From: Schizophyllum amplum
Taxonomy: Eukaryota > Basidiomycota > Agaricomycetes > Agaricales > Schizophyllaceae
Assembly: GCA_007026445.1 (NCBI GenBank)
Contig: VDMD01000010.1
Span: forward strand, 744,001 to 808,000
Reading direction: 5' to 3'
Length of the DNA stretch: 64,000 bases
The notes below the pieces were generated by a model. That model was given only the letters and a program-made list of their open reading frames with translations, was not told the DNA's origin and ran no database searches. The first letter of the stretch is position 1; each line of letters begins with the position of its first letter. The position numbers and the translations under genes are program-made. Below are positions 23,366-33,900 of the stretch, piece by piece.

Positions 23366-24130
23366 GTGGTACTTCCGCTGGATGTGCTTGGTCCGTGCTC
23401 GGAACTGCGGGTCCTGGCTGAGGATGATAGCTGCATGATTGTCACACCGGAGCTCTGTCGACCCATTTTGTGGCTGCCCAAGTTCCTCGAAGAAGGAGCG
23501 TAGCCAGGCTAGGTGCTGACCCGCGTTCGCTAATCCGATGTACTTGGACTCCGTGGAGGAGAGGGAGACCATGGACTGACGCTTGCTGGACCATCTGATC
23601 GCGCCACGGCTGAAGATGAACACAAACCCAGAGGTGGACTTGGATGTGTCGTGATCACCGCCCCAGTCGGCGTCAGTGTAGCCGTGGAAGTCGAGGTCCA
23701 TGCCAGTGTCGGCACCGTCATAGCAGAGGCACCAGTCCCGTGTCTTCTTCAGGTAGCAAAGGATGCGCTTCGCGATCTCCCAATGGCATGCCTTGGGGTT
23801 TGCGCTGTAGCGGCCCAAGACGCCCACCACATATGCCAGGTCGGGGCGGGTGCCCAACATCGCGTACATGAGAGATCCAACGACACTCTGGTAGGATACC
23901 ACAGGACCACCTTTGGCAAGTGACATGTGGGTCCGGGTCTCGTTATCCGAAGGATCGTCGGCAGTAATGCGCATGCTTGTGGACATTGGGGTCCCAACTC
24001 CCGTACAGTCGGACATGCCGTATCGCTCTAGGACGGTGTCGATGTACTTGCGCTGTGAGAGGGAGAGGGCGCGCTTGCCGGGATGCTGGATGATCTCGAT
24101 GCCAAGGAGGTACTTGGCGGGCCCGAGGTC
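23346..24130 (-). pseudogene. Copia-F pol remnant (end of RT and RNase H)
   Basis: The minus strand reads DLGPAKYLLGIEI and SLSQRKYIDTVLERYGM (RT connection), TRPDLAYVVGVLGRYS, YTDADWGGD, then the RNase H core SLSSTESKYIGLANAGQ and LRCDNHAAIILSQDP, ending around HIQRKYHYICDG. Downstream of that it changes abruptly to unrelated sequence. The 5' part of the pol is absent because the Copia-A2 LTR begins at 24131. It is a different, more divergent copia family from A and B. Confidence 0.8.
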
Positions 24131-24438
24131 TATCCGAGGTAGAACAGAGGATCAGATCAGACTAGAGCAACAGCACACAAGTCAGAGATGTATAATGAGC
24201 TACAGAACGTGTAACTACGCACCTAGAGCAACAGCACACAAGTCAGAGATAAAGAGAGACTTGGATGCGGCCGCTCTAGGCAGAAAGACCGGGAAATGCC
24301 GATGACTAAGCGGAATATGTGGCGCACAGCGTAAGGCGTAATGTGCGCATAAGTAGCGATAACGGCATGGGAAAAATCAGAGAAAATCGGAGAAAAATAC
24401 CATAAGCACGAGAGCGTGCTAGAACACCAATCCCAACA
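24131..24438 (-). repeat. Copia-A2 3' LTR (308 bp)
   Basis: Reverse complement of the A1 LTR family. It starts at its left with TATCCGAGGTAG and ends CCAATCCCAACA. The purine tract ATCAAGGGGGTG (minus strand) precedes it, as at 41373-41384. Confidence 0.88.
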
Positions 24439-24463
24439 CACCCCCTTGATCTAGCACGCCCAC

Positions 24464-25602
24464 CTAGCGCACTAGACCAGTCAGCCCCACCATATGCTGC
24501 AGCTTAGACCGGCCCAAAGCCTTGGTCAGCATGTCAGCTGGCATGTTCTCTGTGGCCAGATGGACAAGTCGGATCGACCCCTTGTGCACCTCGTCGCGCA
24601 GCCAGTAGAAGCGCAGGTCCAGATGCTTCATGCGCCCATGAAGCTCTGGATTGCGCGCCACCTGCAGAGCGGAGTTGTTGTCGATGTAGAGCGTGGACGG
24701 CGCATCCTTGACCGAGTAGCCCATCTCGGTGAGGAAGTGGCGCATCCACAACATCTCCTGCCCAGCAGACACGGCTGCAACATACTCGGCCTCTGTGGTA
24801 GAGAGCGCAACAATGGTCTGCAGCTTACTCGCCCAAGAGACCGGTGCACCCGCCATCATGACGATGTGGCCGCTGGTAGACCTGCCGTTATCCGGGTTCC
24901 CGCCATGATCCGCGTCCGTGTAGGTGTAGAACAGCTCCGAGCGCGCACCAACGGCGTTGCCATCGTAGGTCAGCTTGAGATCAAGCGTGCCCTGGATGTA
25001 GCGGAAGACGCGCTGCAGCGCCTGCCAGTGCTTGCGCCCAGGATGGCCGGTATGACGCGCGAGGACAGAGACGGGATAGGCGAGGTCAGGACGAGTGGCG
25101 ATGGCGAGCCAGGCAACGGCGCCAACGGCAGAGACATACTCTGCAGAGCGAGAGGACATGAAGTCAATGTCCTCTGGCGTCTTGGGAGCGTCATCAGCGG
25201 TCAGCTTCACAGCCTGATCAAGCGGAGAGACAACGGGTTTGCAGTCTGTCATACCATAGCGCTCAAGGATGTCGACGCAGTACTGGTGCTGGGAGAGCGA
25301 GAGCTTGCGCTGCGAGCATTCGCGCTGGATCTCGACGCCTAGGAGCCACGAGGTAGGACCGAGCTCGCATAGCTTGAAGTGCTTCTTCAGCTCTTCAATG
25401 ATCTCCTGCGCCTGCGCGTCCGTCTTGGCTGCAATCGTCATGTCATCAACAAAGACAGGAATGACGATGCGCGCCTCGTCACGTCCAAACACCCACACGC
25501 TGTGGTCGCAGAGGATGCGCGTGAAGCCCATGTCGCATAGAACTTTGTTCAGCGTCTCGTGCCAAACGTGACTCGCCTGCTTCAGCCCGTATAGCGACTT
25601 CT
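24464..25602 (-). pseudogene. Copia-A2 pol, RT fingers/thumb and RNase H
   Basis: Minus-strand translation carries KSLYGLKQASHVWHETL, PVFVDDMTIAAK (the YVDD-box equivalent), SWLLGVEIQRE, YTDADHGGNPDNGRSTSG, ALSTTEAEYVAAV, LYIDNNSALQVARNP and ADMLTKALGRSKLQ, ending in TAG. It is almost identical to the same part of Copia-A1. It is cut at 25603, within KSLYG, by insertion of X2. The coding resumes at 43195 with the codons upstream of that point. Confidence 0.9.
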
Positions 25603-25752
25603 CACCTGTAGACGTAGGCCTTTTGCAAAAGTACCTGGACTTTTCCAAGCGGCCTATTGCAAAAGCTAGGGACCCCTACCCCACATAGCCACATCCCCCT
25701 CCCGGGGCTTCCGGCTGGGGCCCTGGCTCACGGCGGGCTGCCAGGCCATCAC

Positions 25753-25996
25753 TGTGAGGGGACGTTATGGTGACCGTGACTCCGGTCAACCGGGCCCAGC
25801 CGACCGGGGTGTGACGTGACGCGTCGAGAGATTTTCGTGATCGCCTGCAGAGGATCCTTAAACTTGTTTTCTTTGGATCCCTCTGCAGGTGCGTGGCTAT
25901 CCTCTGTACTAGTACATAGTCTTATTCATACTTTGGATCCCTCTGCAGATCTGTGACCGTTGCTGGTGCACGTCACTCCTGAGAGTCGCCCTTACA
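25753..25996 (+). repeat. Solo LTR H (244 bp)
   Basis: TGTGAGGGGACG...CGCCCTTACA, flanked by an exact 5-bp duplication ATCAC (25748-25752 and 25997-26001). Removing it restores the X terminal repeat. It contains GGATCCCTCTGCAG motifs in both orientations. No matching internal region occurs in the window. Confidence 0.85.
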
Positions 25997-27256
25997 ATCA
26001 CCCCTAGGCAGCCCAAATAGGGCAGGGGCTCACGGGTTGCCCGCCGCACACGCCCGGCTCGCCCCCGCGCTTGCCTCGCACCACGTGCACTCCGCGTCGC
26101 CTTCCCGTTTGGGCGGCGCAGGCGATCGGCACACTCGGGGGTGTCGCGCGCGCCCGCGCCGCCGCCGCTCGCGCTCCCGGTCGCTCGCGAGTTGATAAAA
26201 AACGTGTATTAGCATAGTATCTACATAGATATGATGACTATCTATATGGAGGGGGGGGGAAATACAACAAAAAACGCGTAAAAAGCGCTGCGAAAAATTT
26301 TCGCAGGCGCGTAGCGCGCTCGCTCGCTGGATTGGACAAGCGCACGTGCGGCGTATTGAGGGGGGGAGGGGGAGGGGAGCGCTCTACCCGGAAAACGAGC
26401 TCTCAAGGAGCTCGTCCGTGAGCAGGACGCCGGGGCGCCACGCCGCGCCGCGGCTGCGCGTGCACGGCGATCGCAGCTGCGGGTGGCGCAGTGGCGGCGT
26501 GCGGTTCGCTGTGAGAGGGAGGGAGGGGGGGCTAAGATAGAGGTAGAAGCGAGCGAGCCCGGGGGCGGGCTCGTCGCGCGGAATTGGGGAGTGGCGCGTC
26601 GGGTGGCGGGTGGCGCGTCGGGTGGCGGGTGGGCGCGTGGCGCGGACGTGGGAGCGACGGTGGTGGGGGTAGCGAGGGGCGGCGCGAACGAAGCTCACGC
26701 TCCTTGTGATGCTGCTTCACCCAGTGGAGGGCGCGTTGTCGCGCCCAGGAGGGTGGTGAAGCGGGCTCGCGGGTCTTGGTGGGTACGTACGCGCGCCGCC
26801 CGCTGTCGCTTGCGGAGCGCGTCGCAAGCGCAGCGCGTCCACGCTCACCTCCTCCTACCCGCTTCGTCCAAGCAGGACGAAGGGGGGGTTAGGAATGAGC
26901 CGTCATACAGCGGGCGCTAGCCCACCGACATGACAGCTACGGTGTGGGTGACAGCGGGCGACTGGGAGCGTGCGGTGGCTGGTGCACGCAGCGGACGTGC
27001 TGGGGGGATGTTGGGGGTGGGTTTCCAATGCCTGGATGCGACGCGGATGCGCGTTAATAGCTGCAGAGCGCATTCGGCGCTCTGCAGCTACCATATCTAC
27101 ACTGTATTCAGCTAAATTTTAATGTTTTGAAAGTGGACGCACCTGAGGGGGACTCCCAAGAGTCCCCCGCGCCCCGTCATTGAAGAACCGGCGTCGATCG
27201 ACGTGCTTTTGAGCGTCCGGCGTGTTGAGGATGGTGGAGAGAGGAGGGTGCGATGC

Positions 27257-28818
27257 TGTTGGGATTGGTGTGCTTGGACCGGCCCAATGGGGAAGTCCGC
27301 CGGATTAGGTAGTCATTGTTCCCATTGTACTGCCTTGTCCTGAACCATCATCATTTGTGTTCGTGTTCGTGTCTGTGCCGCTTTCTTCACTCAATAGGTT
27401 ATGAGCCCCGCGCTCTAGCTTATCTAAACCTCAAAAACAGTCTCTCTGCTTGCTCTAAACCCTCAGAAAACCCCTACGAAAATTTCCTCTTATCTGATCA
27501 CCCTCTATCGGCTCATCCACGATGTCCCTCATCTCTGCTGTCCTCTCCAGGGGTCTGGAGCGTATCCCTGACCTTGCGGAGAGTCCGATTGGCACTCCTT
27601 CAAGGAGCAGATGTCGCGCTTCTTCCGCGCTGCTCAGGCCGACTATGTCACCTCTGACCCTGCTGCTGCGGTGCCTGACCCCAAGAAGCCCCTCGATGCT
27701 GAGCTTGAGTGGCTGCTCTACACCAAGCTCAGTCCCGACGCCGCTGCGCTGGTCAAGGACTGCGAAGGGGCAAAGGCGATCTGGAAGGTGCTGAAGGAGA
27801 AGTACGAGAAGCCCACTCCCTGGAAGCGCATGCATGCTCGCAAGGCCTTCCAGCAGTGCCGCCATGACCCCTCTCACCCCATCGAGACGCACATCGCCAA
27901 CGTCAAGGCGCAGAAGGCCATCCTCACCGGCCTGGGCGTCACTGTCTCTGATGACGAGGTCATGGACGTCATCCTCATCAACCTGGATGACTCCTTCGAT
28001 CAGATACGTATCAACATCCTCTCCCAGACCGCCCTCACCCTCGACACCGCCATTAACATGCTCACCTCGAACTCTGGCGCGGCATTCAGTGTCAAGCAGG
28101 AGGAGTTCATCCCTTCGCTTGCGGGGAATGCTGCTCGTGTTGACCGCGGTCGCCAGGAGCAGGAGGGTCTGTCGGACGGGCGCCAGAATGACCCCAGCAC
28201 ATTCTGGCTGGACGACAAGGGGTATCGCTGGTGCAACGTCAACAGCAGGGACTGTCACCGCTGTGGGCGTTCCGGGCATATCGCCGCCTTCTGCATGTTC
28301 GTCATGCCCGAGGCGATCAGGCAGAAGATCTCGGACAAGGTGCATCTCAATGCAAACATGGTCGCCTCGCTCGCGGAGCTTGACGCGGAGGTCGAGCAGG
28401 ACTACCAGGTGGATCAGGCTTATGGCGCGTATGTCGTTCCTGCTCGTCGGTCGTCCCCCTCCCCTCCTTCTTCACCGCGTCTCGCTTCCCCCGCCCCTTT
28501 GTCCTCGGCCACCGTTTCTGTCCGCCAGGGTCGTGCCCCTCGTTCCTCGAGGAATGCGCCGAAGATGATTCTCTTCTCGTGATGGATATAGGAGGATGCA
28601 CATTTGGTGGGAGTTGCAGGATTAGGTGGGAGCTTGATTAGGTGGGAGTTCTTTTGCGGTCCGGCGCACAGGTGGGAGTGTTGGGATTGGTGTGCTTGGA
28701 CCGGCCCAATGGGGAAGTCCGCCGGATTAGGTAGTCATTGTTCCCATTGTACTGCCTTGTCCTGAACCATCATCATTTGTGTTCGTGTTCGTGTCTGTGC
28801 CGCTTTCTTCACTCAATA
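27257..28818 (+). mobile_element. C1: gag-only LTR retrotransposon, 1,562 bp
   Basis: Two identical 140-bp LTRs (27257-27396 and 28679-28818) begin TGTTGGGATTGG and end CTCAATA, with a 5-bp duplication GATGC (27252-27256 and 28819-28823). A half-tRNA primer site follows the 5' LTR at 27397, and AGGTGGGAG precedes the 3' LTR. The only coding content is gag: no protease, integrase, RT or RNase H. It must borrow enzymes from a relative, most plausibly a copia element that shares its primer site. Confidence 0.9.
27522..28582 (+). pseudogene. C1 Gag with a 1-bp deletion
   Basis: Matches the intact 353-residue Gag of C2 (46245-47306) but lacks one G in the GCGGGAGAG run at about 27578, shifting frame after about 19 codons. 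The remainder stays open from 27611 to 28582. It shows the UBN2-type capsid region (WKVLKEKYEKPTPWKRM, HIANVKAQKAILTGLG) and a canonical zinc knuckle CHRCGRSGHIAAFC. Gag would form the virus-like particle and bind RNA. Confidence 0.85.
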
Positions 28819-29025
28819 GATGCGTTATGTCACGTCACGAACACGCCCATTTCGAGCGCGTTTGGGGCGCGACATAACGCGATATCCACGCATCGGGGAC
28901 TTCGATCGCTCTAAAACATGCTGATATGGTCTTATAAGACTGTCTGACAAGTCTATGAGTCTTTAATGAGCAGCCAGAACCTCAAATTAGCTGGTAATGT
29001 CAAGAGCTGCAAGAGTAGTGAGCTC

Positions 29026-30065
29026 TTAGTCTGCTTCCAAACGCGCCCCTGGAACCGGAACGGGGCGAATTGATCTCACGTGAGCTTTTCCACGCTCGGG
29101 AACGTCTCTTTTTGGAAGGCTACCTCCCAAATTGATGATGGTTCGGGACGACCGAGTACAATGGGAACAATGACTACCTAATCCGGCGGACTTCCCCATT
29201 GGGCCGGTCCAAGCACACCAATCCCAACACAAATAAGGCTTTATCTCCGTGAGCGAATAAGTCATGTCCTTTCCTCTACGCCTCGCCACGGCGCCAACGC
29301 GGCGCCACCATGAGCAATCGCAGCTGAGGCGAGTATGGTATGAGAATTGGTGCACTGATATTCTCCAAGAGCTCTCAAGGACAGCTTGGCACCTGTAGTG
29401 TCAGTTACGCTCGCCCCGCCAGCTGTTCAACCTGCTCACCGAAGTTGAAGCGTACCCTCACGAGAGCGATGCGTGCGGCGAGGCTGTCTTAGCGGCTTCT
29501 CGCATCGGTCACTGAGACTTACAGTGCTGGCTATTAGCAAGGCGCGAGTAACAGCAACCACTTGCAGCATGCCCGCCGCCACCAGTGGTGCAGAGTTTAC
29601 GGTGGCATGAAGGGTTACGTGTTCAAAATGAGTGTACCTCATGTATATAGTGTATCTATATAGTAAAAGCCATACTTTGGCCTGTGCTGGATGTCCCGGA
29701 CACGACTCTAGAAGTTATCCTGGCAAGCAAACTCCGAGAGATCAACTCGAGACCTCCCCTAGATGATTTTGCACTCTGCATGAAGATATGTGGGGTGCAC
29801 TTATGGCGAAAAGTAGTCCTCGAGCCCTTACGTACTGTACTCAGGTTCATAACGGATGCGAAGAGCCGACGATGGGCTATCTACTGTGAACTCGTACTTG
29901 AACAATGGTTAATCGTTCTCGGGGATAACACCTTTTTCGGGAGGTAGCCTTCCAAAAAGAGATGCCCCCGAGCGTGGAAAACCTCACGTGACATCAATTC
30001 GCCCCGTTCCGGTTTCCAGGGCGCGTTTGGAAGCAGACGTTCCCTGAACGTCTGCCATGGGAGAC
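29026..30065. mobile_element. Y: MULE-like element, 1,040 bp, 10-bp duplication
   Basis: Flanked by TAGTGAGCTC at 29016-29025 and 30066-30075. X1 carries one copy of this motif at the empty site. Arms of about 100 bases (GTCTGCTTCCAAACGCGCCC ... GAAGGCTACCTCCC) are inverted at the two ends. The right end has an extra GCAGACGTTC-CCT-GAACGTCTGC hairpin. Inside are a truncated Copia-C LTR and a non-diagnostic 87-codon open frame (29684-29947). A long duplication and long inverted repeats fit Mutator-like elements, but no transposase is present. Confidence 0.7.
29134..29228 (-). repeat. Truncated Copia-C LTR
   Basis: Reverse complement of the 5' two thirds of the C LTR, ending CCAATCCCAACA. It lacks the TCACTCAATA end and lies inside element Y. 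Confidence 0.8.
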
Positions 30066-30296
30066 TAGTGAGCTCTACAGCTCATCTATCACTGAATCTC
30101 ATTCATCTAGAGTAGATAAAGGTTAATCAACAGCTGTAATAAGTCTCATTATACTGTAAATATTCATCCCAGCTCTGACTGTATCTCCTGGAAGATGGAT
30201 AAGGCCTGAACTGGTCAGTGTATGGCTTAAGAACGAGTGGAAACTGGCACATACCTGACTAGCTAAGAACAGTGCTCATGACCTTAGTTCTGAATG

Positions 30297-30605
30297 TGTT
30301 GGGATTGGTGTTCTAGCACGCTCTCTTGCTTATGGTATTTTTCTCCGATTTTCCCTGATTTTTCCCATGCCGTTATCGCTACTTATGCGCGCACTACGCC
30401 TTACGCTGTTGCGCCACATATTCCGCTTAGTCATCGGCATTTCCCGGTCTGTCTGCCTAGAGCGGCCGCATCCAAGTCTCTCTTCATCTCTGACTTGTGT
30501 GCTGTCGCTCTAGGTGCGTAGTTACACGTTCTATAGCTTGTTATACATCTCTGACTTGTGTGGTGTCGCTCTAGTGTGTCTGAGTCCTCTGTTCTACCTC
30601 GGATA
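30297..30605 (+). repeat. Copia-A1 5' LTR
   Basis: TGTTGGGATTGG...CTCGGATA. It contains a long hairpin at about 30457-30513 (CTAGAGCGGCCGCATCCAAG pairing with GACTTGTGTGCTGTCGCTCTAG). The promoter and R/U5 boundaries cannot be fixed by eye. Confidence 0.92.
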
Positions 30606-30625
30606 GGTTATGAGCCCCGCGCTCT
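30606..30625 (+). promoter_or_regulatory. Primer binding site, initiator tRNA-Met half
   Basis: GGTTATGAGCCCCGCGCTCT lies directly after the LTR. It is complementary to the anticodon-arm side of initiator tRNA-Met, including the CAU anticodon context (GGGCTCATAACC), not to the tRNA 3' end. This is the half-tRNA priming known from Drosophila copia. The same site follows LTRs of families B, C and, partly, D. Confidence 0.8.
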
Positions 30626-30977
30626 AGCCACTCAGATCAAGCAAAAGCGACCTCTGCACCATATTCGCCGTTGCCGGCGCATTTCAGCTGCGATTACCTC
30701 CGTTCGAGCGGCAGTCTACGCGCAAGGGTTCCCTCTACCCCTGTGCCGACCCGCGTTCCGCGAAAATCGCCTGGTCGCCCGCAACAGCTCCGCGAAAAAC
30801 GCAGTCTCCGATCGGGCCAATCCGGAACCCGTTCTCAAACTCGCCGTCCCGCGCCCATTTCTCCCCCCGTCCTCCCCGTTCAAGTTTGACGCCTTCCCCC
30901 ACGTCGTCCCCTACACGTCGCCGTCACCGCCGTCGCGCTAGCCCCACCCGTTCCCACGCTATTCCCCCGTCATCGTC

Positions 30978-33900
30978 ATGGCCCAGCGCAACTCTGATGG
31001 GCGCCCCACGCTTACTCGCCTCAACTGGGGCTGGTACGAGCTCGAGATCGAGTCCTACCTGAGCAGCAAGGGCGTTCTGCGCTATGCAAAGGGGACAGTG
31101 ATCGAGTTCAAGCCCAAGGACGCTGCCAACCCCACAGAGAGCGAGTACCGCCTCATAGAGGAGTACCAGCGCTTCAGGGAGAAGGCTGCTGGCGAGCTCT
31201 GGCTCTCCATTGAGGACTCGCTGCGCCCGCAGTTCTCGGCAAAGCGTGGTGACCCGGCCGAGCTGCTGAAGGCGCTCAAGGCCAAGTTCCACCTGCAGGT
31301 GCCTGGGACGCGTCTTGCCGCGTTCAATGACTTCTTTAACATCGCTCTGGACGATCCCGACGCGCCCGCCGCCCTCCAGACCCTCCTCACCCGCATCGAT
31401 CAGGCGATCGCCCGCGTCCAGTCGCTGCGCCCTGCCGCTGGCTACGACATCAACATGATGGACGAGGAGCTGTGCGCCATGGTTGCGCTGCGCGCGCTCG
31501 CTACCTCGTCCAACTCGCAGCACGAGACGCTCTACACGTCGTTGCTTGTGGACAAGAACATGACGTACTCGACGCTCAAGGACGTCATCGATCGCGAGTT
31601 CGCCGCTCGGGGTATGGCGGACAACGCGGACCCGCTCGCTGCTAACCGCGCCGGCTTCACGCCGACGTGCGCCAACTGCCGCGGCCCGCACTTCCTGCGC
31701 GAGTGCAAGGAGTTTGTGCCGCTCTGGAAGCAGCGCGAGGAGGCCGCCGCCAACGCTGCCAAGGCGCCGAACCAGCGCGGGCAGGGCAAGAAGAAGAAGA
31801 ACAGCGGCAACGCGGCCAACGCGCAAGCCGCGCCCGCCACTGACGCGTCCTCGTCTCCCCAGACCGCCTCTGCTGCGCGTGTCGAGTCTGCTGGCCAGGC
31901 AAGCGCTTTCCTTTCATCCACCGCGCTCCGGGAGTGGCTCCAGTCAAAGGCTGCCGCTAACTTCAACACCGACACAGGTGCCTCTCTACACATGACGCCC
32001 CGGCGAGACTGGTTCATCACCTACTCGCCGCATCGCGTGCCCGTTCGCCTAGCGAACGGCACGATCGTCTACTCAGCGGGCATCGGGTCGGTGCAGTATC
32101 AGCCGGTGGATGGGGAGAAGAAGCTGCAGCCTATCGTGTTCTTTGACGTCCTTCATGTCCCTCTCCTTACTTCGAACCTATTGTCCATCTACCACCTCAC
32201 TGCGCACAAGGGGTACGAGGTTCAGATTAAGGATAAGCGCGTTGCCTTCTACCGCGCCGGGACGCTCATCTGCACTGCTACGGTCGACGAGTCCAACACG
32301 GGCTACCTGGACGGCCACGTTGTTGCGCCGCCTCCGCCACGCAACACGTATGCTGCCACTACGACGCTGCCGCTCGACGCGTCGCTGTGGCATCGCCGCT
32401 TCGGACACGTCAATCACGGCGACATTGGCAAGCTGCGCAGCCGCAAGCTCGTCAAGGGCATGCGCTTCGACACCTTCTGTTGGAAGGGGTGACCGAGCAC
32501 GTCTCGCGTTATCCCTGGTTTTGGTATATCTTCGCGCTTTTCGGATCACGTGACCGCGTCTATCTCACATGACCCACCCGACTGTATAGTACACCGGCGA
32601 ATGCCGAGACTCGTCGCTCCTAGAGCGGACACAACCAAGTCTCTATCACTGACTTGGTTGCTACCGCTCTAGGTGCGTAGCTACACGTTTTACTTGCTTG
32701 AATACATCACTGACTTGGTTGCTACCGCTCTAGTTGACTTAGTTCTGCGCTGTGAACAGGTTATGAGCCCCGCGCTCTGATCGCTGCAGCAGAACTCCGA
32801 TTTGACTACTTGCGATCGCAACCGCTGTCGAGCGCGCAAATCCGCTTCGATTCTCTCGCGTCCAACGGCGTCGTGTCCGCCACCATCCCCCCTTCACACC
32901 CATACCCGTCACTCGCCGTGAAAACGACCGAGTCGAACGCTGCACCCTTATCTTCACCGCCGCGTTTTACATATCCGAATCCTGGGTGCTCTAGGTCACG
33001 TGGCACCTCAGATCCGCACACGTCCAACTCGTCCTTCGTACCCCCCATCTCTTCGCCCTCATCATGGAGTACGACCACCACAAACAGCCCGTCCTCACCC
33101 GCTCCAACTGGGGCTGGTACGAGCCCGAGATCTTGGCCTCACTTCGAGGTGACGGCCTCTATCGCTACGTGATGGGCACGATCACCGCTCCCTCGCCCGC
33201 CGATCCCAACAAGCTCACCGATTCCGAGTACCGCACGCGCGAGACGTACGAGCAGAACAAGGAGCGCGCTGCCGGGCGCATCTGGCAGTCGATCCACCCG
33301 TCGCTGCGTCAGCAGTTCGAGTCGAAGCAGGACGATGCGCCCGCTCTCTTTGCCGCGCTGAAGAAGGCGTTCCACCTTCAGGTGCCCGGGACGCGCTTCA
33401 GCGCGTTCAACGACCTCGTCAGCATCACCCTCACTGATCCCGAGTCCGCCGCCGCCCTCCCCACGCTGCTCGACGAGATCGATCGGCGCATTGCGCGCAT
33501 GAAGAGCTTGCGCCCCAAGACCGGGTACGACATCGACACGCTGGACAAGGAGCTGTGTACGATGGTGGCGATGCGCGCGCTCGCCAACTCGCCCGTTGAG
33601 CAGCATCAGTCGCTGTACAACACGCTCATCCTCGACGATCAGCTGAGCTTGGACAAGGTGAAGGGCGTTGTGGAGCGCGACTTCGCCGCGCGCACCTCGA
33701 CCTCGGAGCAGGAGACGCTCGCTGCTAACGCCGCGCGCGCGATCGAGTGCTACAACTGCCACGGTCCGCACACCATCCACAACTGCCCGACCTGGACGCC
33801 GGAGTGGAAGGCGAAGCTCGAGCGCGAGGCCGTTGCGCGCGCCGCTAACGCTGGCCAGCTCGTGTCGAAGAAGCAGCAGAAGAAGCAGCGCAAGGCCGCC

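Noticed and set aside
27257..28818. CRISPR-like or defence system content in repeat-rich blocks
   Set aside because: The repeats are LTRs, inverted repeats and hairpins of eukaryotic transposons. There are no regularly spaced short repeats and no cas-like genes.
31082..31826. Antisense open frames of up to 300 codons opposite copia gag-pol
   Set aside because: They mirror codon bias of the real frame on the other strand and have no motifs. The same happens opposite B1, B2 and C.
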